Shown piece by piece: positions 51,723 to 60,594 of a DNA stretch of 64,000 bases. This stretch comes from Halobaculum sp. MBLA0147 (GTDB lineage Archaea; Halobacteriota; Halobacteria; Halobacteriales; Haloferacaceae), in the NCBI RefSeq assembly GCF_041361345.1, contig NZ_JBGKAD010000001.1, positions 2,480,001-2,544,000 of the forward strand, read 5' to 3'. A program made the position numbers and the translations under genes. Every line of letters begins with the position of its first letter. The first letter of the stretch is position 1. Under the pieces are notes generated by a model. The model was not told the origin of the DNA and searched no databases. It saw only the letters and a list, made by a program, of their open reading frames with translations.

Positions 51723-53549
51723 TCAGACGTGCTCGTCGAGGAACCCGACGACGGCGCGGTACGCCTCGATCTGGTTCTCGAGCTTGGAGAAGCCGTGGCC
51801 CTCGTCCTCGAAGATCAGCTTCCGGACAGGCACGTCACGATCGTCGAGTTCGGCGACGATCTGTTCGGCCTCGCTCACGGGCACCCGCGGGTCGTTCTCG
51901 CCGTGGAGCACGAACAGCGGGGCCTGCACGTTCTCGACGTGGTTGATCGGCGAGATCGACTCGAGGAACTCCCGGTCCTCCTCGAGACTGCCGTACTCCG
52001 CCTCGCGGAGTTCGCGGCGCCAGTCGCCGGTGTTCTCGAGGAAGGTGACGAAGTTGGCGATGCCGACCACGTCGACGCCGGCGGCCCACCGCTCGGGGTA
52101 CTCCGTCAGCGCCGACAATACCATGAACCCGCCGTAGGAGCCACCCATGACCGCGATCCGGTCTGGGTCGACACTGGGATGCTCGGCCAGCCAGTCGGCT
52201 GCCGCCGCCAGGTCCGCGACGGAGTCCATCCGCTTGTCCACGTCGTCGAGGTGAGAGTACGCACGGCCGTACCCCGACGAGCCGCGGACGTTCGGCTCGA
52301 AGACCGCGTACCCCTGCGAGAGGAGGTACTGTTTGACGCCCGCGAAGGAGGGGCGGCGCTGTGCCTCCGGGCCGCCGTGGACGTCGACGACGACGGGGAG
52401 CTCGCCCGTCTCGTCGCCCGGCGTCGAGAAGAACCCGGGGATGTCGCGCTCGTCGAAGGTTGGGTAGTGGACCAACTCCGGTTCGACGAACGTCTCCGGC
52501 GGGACACCGGCGGTGCCGGCGTGTGTCCACCGCTCCGTCTCCCCGGTCGTGGCGTCGACGAGGAAGACGTTCGTGTTCACCGTGCGGCCGCTCACCCACG
52601 TGGCGAACTGCTCGCCGTCGTCGGCGAACGAGACGCCACCGGCGACACCGCGGGGGAGCGACGGCTCCGCGAGCGTCTCGATCGTCGTCGGGTCGGCGAA
52701 CTCGCCGACGGTCGTCTCCGTGTAACCGTCGACGTTACGGGAGTAAACCACGCGTCCGGTGTCCTCGTCGACGGTGACGCCGTCGACGTTCCACTCCTCG
52801 TCGGCGACGACCGTCTCGAGACTCCCGTCCGCGAGGTCCAGTCGCGCGAGTCGCAACAGGTCGCGGTCGTGGTCGGTGACGGCGTACACCGCCTCGCCGT
52901 CGGGGCCCCACTGTGCGCTCCCGAAGCGTGCCTCCCCGTCGTGTGGGGTCAGGTGCTCGAACGCGCCGGTCTCGAGGTCGAGCACGTAGAGGTCGTGGTC
53001 GAAACTGGCGTGGGCGCGGTGGACGAGCAGCCGGTCGTCGTCGGGGCTCCACCCGAGCACGGAGAGCCAGCCGTCGCCCTCGTGGACCAACTCGGCGTCC
53101 TCGGGGCCGCCGCCGCGCGGTTGGACGTACACGTCGAACACGTCGCCCGCCCGGCGGTTGGAGGCGAACGCGAACCGCTCGCCGTCGTGGCTCCAGCCGC
53201 CCCACCGGTGTTTCGCGTCCGGCGTCGCCGTCCACTCGTGGACGCGGCCGGTGTCGGGGTTCAGGCGGTACAGTTGCTGTCGCTCGTCACCACCTTGGTC
53301 CATCCCGAAGGCGAGTTCGCGCCGTTCCGGCGACCAGTCGAGGAACGACACCGGCTCGTCGTAGAAGGTCCGCTGTGTCGGCCACCCACCCGGCTCGTCG
53401 ACGGTCCACACCTGTGCGGTCCCGGTCGTGTCCATCCGGAACGCCAGCGTCCCGTCCGGTGCGAGGTCGGGGCCGCTGGCGCGTCTGATCCGGAGGTACC
53501 GCGCCACGTCGTACCCCTCGTCGTGCTCGCTCGCGTCTGTGTCTGTCAC
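51723..53549 (-). CDS. S9 family peptidase (prolyl oligopeptidase / acylaminoacyl-peptidase type)
   Basis: Cytosolic serine peptidase acting on short peptides, 608 residues. An N-terminal seven-bladed beta-propeller (30-350; repeats like LDWSPERRELAFGMDQGGDE, GGWSHDGERFAFASNRRAGD, LGWSPDDDRLLVHRAHASFD) precedes an alpha/beta-hydrolase domain with VDVHGGPEAQRRPSFAGVKQ, nucleophile in MGGSYGGFMVLSALTEYPER, acid in VLHGENDPRVPVSEAEQIVA and His in EDEGHGFSKLENQIEAYRAV. GTG 53549 is the preferred start (a second GTG two codons upstream). Divergent from the PGF-CTERM gene. Confidence 0.92.
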   Translation of the reverse strand: MTDTDASEHDEGYDVARYLRIRRASGPDLAPDGTLAFRMDTTGTAQVWTVDEPGGWPTQRTFYDEPVSFLDWSPERRELAFGMDQGGDERQQLYRLNPDTGRVHEWTATPDAKHRWGGWSHDGERFAFASNRRAGDVFDVYVQPRGGGPEDAELVHEGDGWLSVLGWSPDDDRLLVHRAHASFDHDLYVLDLETGAFEHLTPHDGEARFGSAQWGPDGEAVYAVTDHDRDLLRLARLDLADGSLETVVADEEWNVDGVTVDEDTGRVVYSRNVDGYTETTVGEFADPTTIETLAEPSLPRGVAGGVSFADDGEQFATWVSGRTVNTNVFLVDATTGETERWTHAGTAGVPPETFVEPELVHYPTFDERDIPGFFSTPGDETGELPVVVDVHGGPEAQRRPSFAGVKQYLLSQGYAVFEPNVRGSSGYGRAYSHLDDVDKRMDSVADLAAAADWLAEHPSVDPDRIAVMGGSYGGFMVLSALTEYPERWAAGVDVVGIANFVTFLENTGDWRRELREAEYGSLEEDREFLESISPINHVENVQAPLFVLHGENDPRVPVSEAEQIVAELDDRDVPVRKLIFEDEGHGFSKLENQIEAYRAVVGFLDEHV

Positions 53550-53680
53550 GGGCACCGCTACTCCGGGCCACGTCGAAAACGTTCGGGTGGCGGGTGTCGT
53601 CTCCCGGCAGTTTCGACCACGGGCCCACTGCCGACACCCACGGCACAAAGCCTTTGCCGGAATTCCGCGAAGCGCCGCAC

Positions 53681-54694
53681 GTGACACGAGAACGCACGTT
53701 GATCGTCGCCGCGCTGGTGATCCTCCTGAGCGCCACGGCGGCGGCGGTCGCGGTCCCCGGCGTGCTCGCCGAACGACGCGAGCCGGAGCGACCGGGGTAC
53801 GTCGACATCGCGGAGGTCCCCGTCACGCCGGGCGAGGTGTCCGGCGAGACGGCGGAGCTGCGACTCCTCGCCCGACTGGATCACGAGGGTGGTCCCGCGG
53901 AGAACGTCTCCGTCCGCTTCCGCGCCTACGACGCGGCGTCCGGGCTCCTCCAGACCGAGCGGACCGTCGCCGTCGGGACGCTCGACGACGACCGGAGCGT
54001 CCAGGTGAACGGGTCGCTGCGCGTCGAGCGCGAGGGCGGGTACGTGTTGGAGACGACGGTGTTCCGCGACGGGGAGGTCGTCGACGAGCAACGGCGGACC
54101 GTCTCCGGCGTCGAGGCGCTGGTGCCGCCGTACGCGCGCTCGGCGGTGCGGTTCACCGACCGCGAGGCGCTCCCGGCGGTCGCCGTCGCCGTCGCGGACG
54201 CCGGCGGGAACCGGACGACGCTCGAACTCGCCGCCTCGTTGACGAACGGTGGGGACGCACCGAGCGGCGACCTCCGGGTCGAGTTCGTCCTCAGACAGGC
54301 CGACTCGAACGTGCGGGCCGCCCGCGCGAGCGAGGCCGTCGGCTCGATCCGCCCCGGTCGGACGGCCGAGACGACGACGCGACTCGCCGTCCCGACCGGC
54401 TACAACTACTTCGTCGACGTGGTGTTGTACCGCGACGACGTGGTGATCGACACCGCTCGCTCCGTCGCGAACCTCGCGCCCGAGGAACGGCTCTCGGCCG
54501 ACGAGACCGTCCGCGAGGTGAAGTTCGACGTGGGCGACTTCGACCCCGAGGCCGGCCCCGACGGAGAGGACCGCCGTCCGGACGCAACGGTCACGGAACA
54601 GTCCTCCGGCGGTGCGGCGCCCGGCTTCGGTCCCGCGGTCGCCGTCGTCGCACTGGCAGCCGTCGCGCTGCTCGCACGGAGGGTAGACCGATGA
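53681..54694 (+). CDS. PGF-CTERM-anchored surface protein (DUF7490-like)
   Basis: A 337-residue exported protein. N-terminal signal (ERTLIVAALVILLSATAAAV, 4-23), two Ig-like domains (YVDIAEVPVTPGEVSGETAE... VSVRFRAYDAASGLLQTERT; and LELAASLTNGGDAPSGDLRV), a Glu/Asp-rich stalk, and the archaeosortase tail APGFGPAVAVVALAAVALLA-RR at 314-335, the PGF-CTERM type recognised and lipid-anchored in haloarchaea. GTG 53681 starts right before the signal. Its last four bases overlap the ATG of the next gene, so the two form one unit; both are divergent from the S9 peptidase. Confidence 0.87.
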   Translation: MTRERTLIVAALVILLSATAAAVAVPGVLAERREPERPGYVDIAEVPVTPGEVSGETAELRLLARLDHEGGPAENVSVRFRAYDAASGLLQTERTVAVGTLDDDRSVQVNGSLRVEREGGYVLETTVFRDGEVVDEQRRTVSGVEALVPPYARSAVRFTDREALPAVAVAVADAGGNRTTLELAASLTNGGDAPSGDLRVEFVLRQADSNVRAARASEAVGSIRPGRTAETTTRLAVPTGYNYFVDVVLYRDDVVIDTARSVANLAPEERLSADETVREVKFDVGDFDPEAGPDGEDRRPDATVTEQSSGGAAPGFGPAVAVVALAAVALLARRVDR

Positions 54695-55143
54695 ACGAGG
54701 AGACGACCGAGTCGACGAACGACGCGGTCCCCGAGTCTGCGTCGACGAGCGGCGACGCGACCGACACGGAGTCCGCGTCGGCAGCCGCCGACTCCTCGGA
54801 GACGGAGTCGACGCCCCCAGACGCCGCAGACGCGAGCACGAGAACCACGGAGTCACCCGAGGCGGGTCCGGGGACTGCCGACTCCTCCGAGGCGAGTTCG
54901 ACCGCGGACACCGGGCGTGGGGTCCTCGGAGACACGTTCGGTCGGTGGGTGAACTACCTCCTGTTGGCCGGGCTCTCCTTGGTCGTCCTGATCGCCGGCT
55001 TCCGCGTGTACCTCGCGGTCGACGCGCTGATCCGGCGGTTCGTCGCGTCGGAGTTCCAGCAGGTGTTCTACGGCGTGTTCAACCTCGCGCTCCTGCTGTT
55101 GGCGGTCGCCGGCATCCTCGTCCAACGCCGACGGATGCGGTGA
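54691..55143 (+). CDS. Small membrane protein coupled to the PGF-CTERM protein
   Basis: A 150-residue protein: the first 75 residues are Glu/Ser/Thr/Ala-rich and probably extended; then two membrane helices, RWVNYLLLAGLSLVVLIAGF and QVFYGVFNLALLLLAVAGIL, separated by the short hydrophilic VYLAVDALIRRFVASEF. No enzymatic motif. The ATGA overlap with the upstream PGF-CTERM gene argues that the pair works together at the membrane, for example as a surface-anchoring or transport subunit. Unknown family. Confidence 0.7.
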   Translation: MNEETTESTNDAVPESASTSGDATDTESASAAADSSETESTPPDAADASTRTTESPEAGPGTADSSEASSTADTGRGVLGDTFGRWVNYLLLAGLSLVVLIAGFRVYLAVDALIRRFVASEFQQVFYGVFNLALLLLAVAGILVQRRRMR

Positions 55144-55320
55144 GACTGGCGTCCGTCTGGTGTCGTCCCCGAGTCACGCCGCCGTCGTCCGGCGACACGT
55201 CGTCGTCGTCACCTCGGCGTCGCGACTGGCGAACTGGGTGTGGAAAACCGGTGGAAGCCCGGCGGACGGGGGGGTTTGAGAGGCACACGGTGTCCGCTGC
55301 TCCCACCGTACATCTGTGAA

Positions 55321-55377
55321 GGCGGGTCGCACACATAACCGTTCGGTGAACTGTGCTTCACCAAGTGTCTGCCCGCC
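55321..55377 (+). ncRNA. Possible structured RNA upstream of samp1
   Basis: Nested complementarity: ggcggg (55321-55326) pairs with cccgcc (55372-55377), acac (55331-55334) with gtgt (55365-55368), and inside ggtgaa (55345-55350) with ttcacc (55357-55362) around a 6-nt loop. It sits in the otherwise gene-free 370 bp (55144-55513) before samp1, about 137 bp upstream of its ATG. It could be a leader structure, a small RNA or a chance fold in GC-rich DNA; not a tRNA, and no standard riboswitch was recognised. Confidence 0.3.
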
Positions 55378-55513
55378 GACAGGTACGGGACTCGTAACCA
55401 CCGGAAGATACCGCCGAGTGGCACGTGTACCGTCTGCGGGTCGGAGTCGGACCCGTCGATCACGGGGCGGTATCGTGTCGGCTGGCCGTGACTCGTTCCC
55501 GGACGCAACGCTG

Positions 55514-55807
55514 ATGAGCGTCACACTCCGAGTTCGTGGTGTGCAGTGGAGACTGTTCGCGGACCTGGCCGAGGTCGCCGGCACGGACGAGCCGACACCG
55601 GCGGGTGACCCCGAGACGGTCGGCGAGGCGTTGGACGCGCTGTTGGAGGCGTACCCCGCACTCGCCGAGCGCGTGCTCGACGACGACGGGACGCTCCGGA
55701 CGCACGTGAACCTCCTCCACGAGGGCGAGCCACCGGCGGACGGACGCGCGACTCCGGTCGACCCGGACGACGAGCTGGCGCTGTTCCCGCCCGTGTCGGG
55801 TGGGTGA
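55514..55807 (+). CDS. samp1: Ubiquitin-like small archaeal modifier protein 1
   Basis: A 97-residue beta-grasp protein closely matching Haloferax SAMP1: VQWRLFADLAEVAGTDEPTP at the start, VGEALDALLEAYPALAERVL in the helix, and the end DDELALFPPVSGG with the terminal di-Gly that is adenylated by UbaA and attached to lysines (protein sampylation) or used as a MoaD-type sulfur carrier. Thus it is a plausible sulfur donor for MoaE (19217). ATG 55514; the upstream frame is open by chance. Convergent with the pilin gene at 55891. Confidence 0.93.
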   Translation: MSVTLRVRGVQWRLFADLAEVAGTDEPTPAGDPETVGEALDALLEAYPALAERVLDDDGTLRTHVNLLHEGEPPADGRATPVDPDDELALFPPVSGG

Positions 55808-55890
55808 CGGGCTCGCGTCCCTCCCCGACCGCCCGACGACCCACGAGTCGGGAGTGCTCCGACTGCTGTCGTGTCGAGCGACGAGACGGG

Positions 55891-56517
55891 TCAGTCCTCG
55901 CCGACGGTGCCGACGGCGATGGCGAACTCCGAGCCGTCGGGGGACCGCCACACGACTCGGACCCGCTCGCCGGCCTGGATCACGTCGTACGCCTGCGGCG
56001 CGTTCCGTTCCTGAATCACCAGCCGGTCACCGGTGTCGATTCCGTCGCCCCACTCGTTGACGACGTTCGCCGAGTCGCCGTCGGCGTCACCCGGCGGCCC
56101 CGACCCGGGTTTGTTGAGGTCGTTGAACGGCCCGGCGTCGACCTGGACGACGAGTCCCTCCAGAGTGACCACGACGTCGCCACTGCCACCCACGTCGCCG
56201 ATCTGCGAGTTGTTGTACACTTCGTCCGGGCCGACGGTGACGGTGATCTGTCCGCGGCCGAACGTCTCGCCGGCGACGTGTTCGAACACCAAGGCGTCGT
56301 CCTTCGGGACGCCGTTCCCGATCCGCTCGCTCTCGATCGTCACCTGTGTCTGCGGGGGTGGTTCGGGCGTCTCGGAGAGGCTCCCGAGAACGAGTCCGCC
56401 GACGGTCGCCGCCAGGATCACCACGAGTGCGACGAGCAGCACCGTCGCGATCACCGGCGAGACACCACGATCGACGGACGGGGACGGCACGTTCTGGAGC
56501 GGGGGACCAGCCGACAT
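55891..56517 (-). CDS. Type IV pilin-like protein
   Basis: A 208-residue archaeal pilin/DUF1628-type protein. Prepilin signal: short positive N-terminus and VDRGVSPVIATVLLVALVVI (residues 16-35), where cleavage by PibD after Gly (DRG|VSPV) would expose the hydrophobic helix. Residues 60-208 form a beta-rich head with QVTIESERIGNGVPKDDALV, VNEWGDGIDTGDRLVIQERN and RVVWRSPDGSEFAIAVGTV. ATG 56517 is chosen, five codons before PSVDRGV. Divergent from a second pilin gene 108 bp away, sharing a promoter region. Confidence 0.85.
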   Translation of the reverse strand: MSAGPPLQNVPSPSVDRGVSPVIATVLLVALVVILAATVGGLVLGSLSETPEPPPQTQVTIESERIGNGVPKDDALVFEHVAGETFGRGQITVTVGPDEVYNNSQIGDVGGSGDVVVTLEGLVVQVDAGPFNDLNKPGSGPPGDADGDSANVVNEWGDGIDTGDRLVIQERNAPQAYDVIQAGERVRVVWRSPDGSEFAIAVGTVGED

Positions 56518-56625
56518 AAGTGTACCTCTCGCGTCGGTGACACGCCGCAGTGCTCGTCGCTCGAAGCCGTCGCACGACTCGAGAGAGACGGTACGTTCTT
56601 GTCGAGTCACCGCCGACTGTGTGTG

Positions 56626-57147
56626 ATGCGCGACACACGCGACCGTGGGGTCTCACCGGTGATCGCGACCGTCTTGTTGGTCGCGGTGGTGGTCGTGATC
56701 GGAGCGACCGTCGGCGTGTTCGTGACGGACCTCGCCTCGCAATCGCAGGTCGAGAACCCACGGGCCGCACTCACCGTCGAGCAAGTGACGTTCACCGAGG
56801 CCGCGGAGACGGACCCGGACTACAAGGGAGGCTGTGCGGTCGGCTACGAGGTCGGCTTCGAAGTGACGCTGCGCGCCCTCGACCGCGCCGACCGCATCTA
56901 CGTGATCGTCCGCTCGGAGACGGGTGAACGACTCAAGACCGTCTGGGACGACCCCACCGTCGCGGACGTCGGGGAGACGAAGTTCCTCGCCAACGAGGAC
57001 ACCGGCAACGCAGCCGGTGTCGACGTAGACATCGGGAAAGACGGCTCCGACGACTGGGCGCTGTGCCCCGACGAGTCCGCCACGCTCGAGTTCTACGGCC
57101 AGGTGGGCGAACGGACGTGGCAACTCACGAGTTACGAGTACAACTGA
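56626..57147 (+). CDS. Type IV pilin-like protein
   Basis: A 173-residue pilin with the same prepilin motif: RDTRDRGVSPVIATVLLVAV at residues 2-21, then a hydrophobic helix and a head domain with two Cys (KGGCAVGYEV at about 68 and DWALCPDESATLEFY near 146) that could pair. C-terminus ends WQLTSYEYN. Head differs from the 55891 pilin, so the two are likely distinct subunits rather than copies. ATG 56626; a GTG one codon upstream is possible. Confidence 0.85.
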   Translation: MRDTRDRGVSPVIATVLLVAVVVVIGATVGVFVTDLASQSQVENPRAALTVEQVTFTEAAETDPDYKGGCAVGYEVGFEVTLRALDRADRIYVIVRSETGERLKTVWDDPTVADVGETKFLANEDTGNAAGVDVDIGKDGSDDWALCPDESATLEFYGQVGERTWQLTSYEYN

Positions 57148-57207
57148 GAACGGTCGTCAATCTCGGTCTCTCTCGACTCCGCCGTTCGGTTCCAGTAAGA
57201 TTTCTGA

Positions 57208-57278
57208 TGGGACCGCCGTGATTCGAACACGGGTCCGACGCACCCCATGCGCCGAGGATACCGCTACCCTACGGTCCC
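57208..57278 (-). tRNA. tRNA-Pro (anticodon GGG)
   Basis: Read on the minus strand: acceptor GGGACCG pairs with CGGTCCC, D-arm TAGGGTAGCGGTATCC, anticodon stem GGCGC/GCGTC with loop ATGGGGT giving anticodon GGG (Pro, CCC/CCU codons), T-arm CCGTG-TTCGAAT-CACGG and discriminator A. No intron. 71 nt without CCA, which is not encoded. Lies between the pilin gene and the aspartoacylase-family gene with gaps of about 60 and 50 bp. Confidence 0.95.
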
Positions 57279-57329
57279 GTACCCGAGACGACACGAGGCT
57301 GCGGATTAAGCGTGTCGTTTCGCCGGCCG

Positions 57330-58499
57330 TCACTCCGCGTCGCGCGGCACCACGAGATCCCCGTCGTCGCGGACGGCCATGCTCGCGACGGCTTCGCCCT
57401 CGTAGACGGCCAGTCCCTCGCTGTGACCGATCACGTAGCCGTCGTGGTCGCTCTCGACCGTCTCTAGAACGGTGCCGTGTGGGTCGACGACCTCCGCGAC
57501 GGTGTCACCGTCTTCGACCGGCTCGCCCGGCTGGACGACGTGTCGTGCCAGCCCGGCGGTCTCCGCCCGTGGGCCGACGAACCGCCGCACCGGGAACGAC
57601 ACCGGCGCGTCCGGCACCGTCGCGCCCGGGTCGGGGAGATCATCGGGGACGGCCTCGACGAGCCCGAACTCGGCGGCGACGCCGAACACGCCCGCCACGC
57701 CGGCCGCTCTGGCGTCCGGTTCGACGACGCTGTGGCCGCCGAGTTCCAGCGTGACTGCGGGGACGCCGGCGGTGTTGGTCGCCGCACCGGCCGTCGAGCG
57801 CTGGAGCGACTGCCCGAGGTACTCCGCGGCGGGGTACTCCGTGAGCGTCGGCAACCCGACACTGTCGACGATCCGCTGGAGGTCGTCGGCGAGCGACTCG
57901 GCGGCGGCCTCGTCGCGTACGTCGCCGTACAACACCCGGTCCCGGATGACGAACGGCACGGACCCGACCTGTGCGGTGTGGCAGTCCAGCAGGAGGTCCG
58001 CCGAGTCGGCGAACACCTCGTACAGCGTCGTGTCGATCCGTTCCTGCGTCTCGGGTGGCCGTTGATCGTCGCGCTCCGTGTCGGGGAAGTAGCGGTTCGG
58101 GTCCTGGTCGCCGTAGTAGGTGGTCCGTTCGTTCCGCCGGAGCCCGGCGGGGCTGACGACCGGGACGACGACGACGGCACCGGCGAGGTCGGCGACGCGG
58201 TCGCGGACGCGCCCCGCCACGTCCTGTGCGACCGCGACGCCGGTCGCCTCGTCACCGTGGACACCGCCGGTGACCCACAGCGTCGGTCCGTCTGCGGCCC
58301 CGTTGGCGACCGTCACCGGGAGCCGTTCGCCATCGCCGGTCGGGAGGTCGGTCACGTGGAGCCAGCCGTCGGCACTCTCGCCGGATGCCGCCGTCGCCGT
58401 CCCGACGGAGAGTCCGTCGTCGTCGGCCGTCTCGGCGTCGTCTCTCGCCCCGTTCCCCCGTTCCGCCGTGTGCGGCTCGTCGTCGCTCGTGTCGGTCAC
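57330..58499 (-). CDS. Succinylglutamate desuccinylase/aspartoacylase family hydrolase
   Basis: Zinc-dependent carboxypeptidase-like hydrolase of about 389 residues. Zinc motif TGGVHGDEATG (H and E), then substrate loop GLRRNERTTYYGDQDPNRYF, LLLDCHTAQVG with the third zinc His, and VTLELGGHSVVEPDARAAGV with the catalytic Glu. An acidic N-terminal tail (1-45) precedes the domain, and residues 300-389 form a barrel-sandwich-like C-terminal domain. Substrates of the family range from N-acetylaspartate to succinylglutamate; not determinable here. GTG 58499 is used. Confidence 0.88.
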   Translation of the reverse strand: MTDTSDDEPHTAERGNGARDDAETADDDGLSVGTATAASGESADGWLHVTDLPTGDGERLPVTVANGAADGPTLWVTGGVHGDEATGVAVAQDVAGRVRDRVADLAGAVVVVPVVSPAGLRRNERTTYYGDQDPNRYFPDTERDDQRPPETQERIDTTLYEVFADSADLLLDCHTAQVGSVPFVIRDRVLYGDVRDEAAAESLADDLQRIVDSVGLPTLTEYPAAEYLGQSLQRSTAGAATNTAGVPAVTLELGGHSVVEPDARAAGVAGVFGVAAEFGLVEAVPDDLPDPGATVPDAPVSFPVRRFVGPRAETAGLARHVVQPGEPVEDGDTVAEVVDPHGTVLETVESDHDGYVIGHSEGLAVYEGEAVASMAVRDDGDLVVPRDAE

Positions 58500-58863
58500 A
58501 CTCGTCGGTCGCCCCCACACCACTAATTCTCCCCGCCCGCGGCAGTCGGCAGTCACCGCGACCACGCTGGCGAGTGTGCGGCAGCCGCCGCGACCGCACC
58601 GCCGGGTGTGTCAAACTCTGCCAACGTCTCTGGTGGGCGTCGGTCGACACGCCCGACGGGGTCACGACGCTCTCTCTGGGGTCGTCGCTCGCGAATCGCC
58701 GGCGGGTGGCGTGGTCGTCTCTCGTCGTCCGGTGTCGTCCCCCGTCGTCTCCGCGGTGCGGTGGGCCAACTGTTATGGGGGTGGCGGTGGTATAGATATT
58801 AGATATGTGTGGGACTTGGCCGAGTGGAGGGAGCCGAGTGCGGGCGTCGCGGGAGGCGGCCAC

Positions 58864-59817
58864 ATGGTAGCCGACGACCAGATCGAGCGGAGCAAGCAGA
58901 TCCAACAGCGCACCGGCAAGACGTTCCACTTCGCCACGCGGCTGCTCCCCGAGCGGGTCCGACACCCGACGTACGTGTTGTACGCGTTCTTCCGGGTGGC
59001 AGACGAGGTCGTCGACGCGGCCGAGACCGCCCCACCGCCCGAACAGCGCGCCGAACTCGAACGACTCCGCGAGGCGGCGCTGGGTCGCCGCGAGACGGAC
59101 GACGAGGTGTTGCGCGCCTTCTCCGAGCTGCGGGAGTCACACGGCATCGCGGCAGAGGACGTGGAGGTCTTCATCGACGCGATGGAGACGGACATCGACA
59201 AGGACCGCTACGAGACCTACGACGAGTTGGAGACGTACATGGACGGGTCCGCCTCGGCGGTCGGGCGGATGATGACCGCTGTGATGGACCCCGACGACCC
59301 CGAGACGGCGCTGACACACGCAACCGCGCTCGGCGAGGCGTTCCAGATGACGAACTTCCTCCGGGACGTGGGCGAAGACGTCGTCGAGCGTGACCGCATC
59401 TACCTCCCGCGTGACACGCTCGCCCAGTACGGGGTCTCGGAGTCGCAACTGTTGAACTTCGAGTTCGACGACGACGTGGCCGCGGCGATCAGCCACGAGA
59501 TGCGCCGCACCGAGCAGTTGTACAAGGAGGGCGTCGCGGGGATCAAGTACCTCCCCGAAGACTGCCAGTTCGCCGTCCTCCTCGCCTCGGTGTTGTACGC
59601 GGACCACCACCGGCTGATCGAGAACCGCGGCTACGACACGCTCACGGCGACCCCAGAGCTGAGCACGCTCCGGAAGGTGTCGCTGCTCGCGAAGACGCGG
59701 TGGGCGTGGTACCGGACGAAGGACCCCGAGGCGGTGTTCCGTCGCGTCTCGACCGTCCCCTACGGCGACACCCCTCGCTCGGGCTCCGGTCACGGCGAGG
59801 GGATGCCCGTCCGCTGA
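58864..59817 (+). CDS. crtB: Phytoene/squalene synthase family enzyme
   Basis: Condenses two geranylgeranyl diphosphates to phytoene, the first committed step to haloarchaeal carotenoids (bacterioruberin). 317 residues with the aspartate-rich motifs AFFRVADEVVDAAETAPPPE (residues 41-60) and the second site LRDVGEDVVERDRIYLPRDT near 174-193; also GEAFQMTNFLRD. C-terminal tail is disordered. ATG 58864 follows an AT-rich promoter-like tatagatattagatatg (58790-58805); the 360 bp region 58500-58863 otherwise holds no gene. Confidence 0.92.
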   Translation: MVADDQIERSKQIQQRTGKTFHFATRLLPERVRHPTYVLYAFFRVADEVVDAAETAPPPEQRAELERLREAALGRRETDDEVLRAFSELRESHGIAAEDVEVFIDAMETDIDKDRYETYDELETYMDGSASAVGRMMTAVMDPDDPETALTHATALGEAFQMTNFLRDVGEDVVERDRIYLPRDTLAQYGVSESQLLNFEFDDDVAAAISHEMRRTEQLYKEGVAGIKYLPEDCQFAVLLASVLYADHHRLIENRGYDTLTATPELSTLRKVSLLAKTRWAWYRTKDPEAVFRRVSTVPYGDTPRSGSGHGEGMPVR

Positions 59818-59890
59818 CTCCGTCACGACGGTCTCCGCTCCCACTCTCCGCTCTCAGACCCGAACGAGTCACGCCGACTCAGCCGTGTCC

Positions 59891-60283
59891 TCACTCGCGC
59901 GGAATCACGCGCATCGGACGGTCGGAGCCGAGGAGGAGTCGCTGTGCGGTGCTGCCGAAGATGGCCTTCCCGGCGGGCGAGCGGTCGCGGACGGTGAAGA
60001 CGAGTTCGTCGGCGCCGATCTCCTCGGCGTGGGTCAGTACGTCCTCCTCCGGCTGGTTCCCGCGGACGAACTGGTGTGTCTCGACGAGCACCGACTTCGG
60101 GAGCGCCTCCTCGAGTGTCTCCAGTGCCGCCTCCCCTTCGCGGATCTCGTCGCTCGTCGTCTCGTCGCCGCCCACCTGCGAGTTCACCGCGTGGATCTCG
60201 TCGTCCGCGTCGACCCGGTCCGCGAGGTAGTCGGCGAGCAGCTCGCTGGTCTCCGTCGCGTCCGTCGCTACGAGGTAGCGCAT
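59891..60283 (-). CDS. Universal stress protein (UspA-like)
   Basis: A single-domain UspA protein of 130 residues: MRYLVATDATETSELLADYL at the N-terminus, a mobile loop rich in Gly/Asp/Glu, and VRGNQPEEDVLTHAEEIGAD followed by the ATP-site motif VFTVRDRSPAGKAIFGSTAQ RLLLGSDRPMRVIP (split here only for reading). Binds ATP in relatives and responds to stress. Monocistronic. Confidence 0.88.
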   Translation of the reverse strand: MRYLVATDATETSELLADYLADRVDADDEIHAVNSQVGGDETTSDEIREGEAALETLEEALPKSVLVETHQFVRGNQPEEDVLTHAEEIGADELVFTVRDRSPAGKAIFGSTAQRLLLGSDRPMRVIPRE

Positions 60284-60411
60284 ACCCGCCGGTTCGACTG
60301 CTCCCGTGTTAAAGTGGGGGCGTCGTCACCGACGGGTGGGACTGGGAGTGGCGGCCCCACGCCGACGCGTGCCCGAACCTGTTAACTCCGGGTGGGGCGA
60401 ACCGAGCGGCG

Positions 60412-60588
60412 ATGGCGTACACCGTCCGGTACCAGAACGGGCGCAGAGTGACGAACAAGACGTTCCCGGACGCGGTGAAGAAGGACATCGTCGACGGCTA
60501 CGTCGTCCTCTACGACTCTAACGGCCGCGAGATCCGGACGTTCAGCCCCGACGTGTTCGTCACCGGTGCCCCCGGAGACAGTCTCTGA
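60412..60588 (+). CDS. Small hypothetical protein, 58 residues
   Basis: MAYTVRYQNGRRVTNKTFPD... then KKDIVDGYVVLYDSNGREIR, TFSPDVFVTGAPGDSL: a compact beta-rich protein with one likely helix. No family recognised. Start ATG 60412 with gcgg(cg)atg context; the gene is followed by cctttttc (60595-60601), a T-rich stop signal. It is too short and too ordinary in composition to be sure, but the sequence is not low-complexity and the frame is clean. Confidence 0.6.
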   Translation: MAYTVRYQNGRRVTNKTFPDAVKKDIVDGYVVLYDSNGREIRTFSPDVFVTGAPGDSL

Positions 60589-60594
60589 AACCGA

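Noticed and set aside
55144-55513. RNase P or SRP RNA before samp1
   Set aside because: The conserved core sequences of these RNAs could not be found on either strand.
57208-57278. tRNA-Pro as an integration site
   Set aside because: No duplicated 3' tRNA end and no integrase or mobile genes adjoin it.
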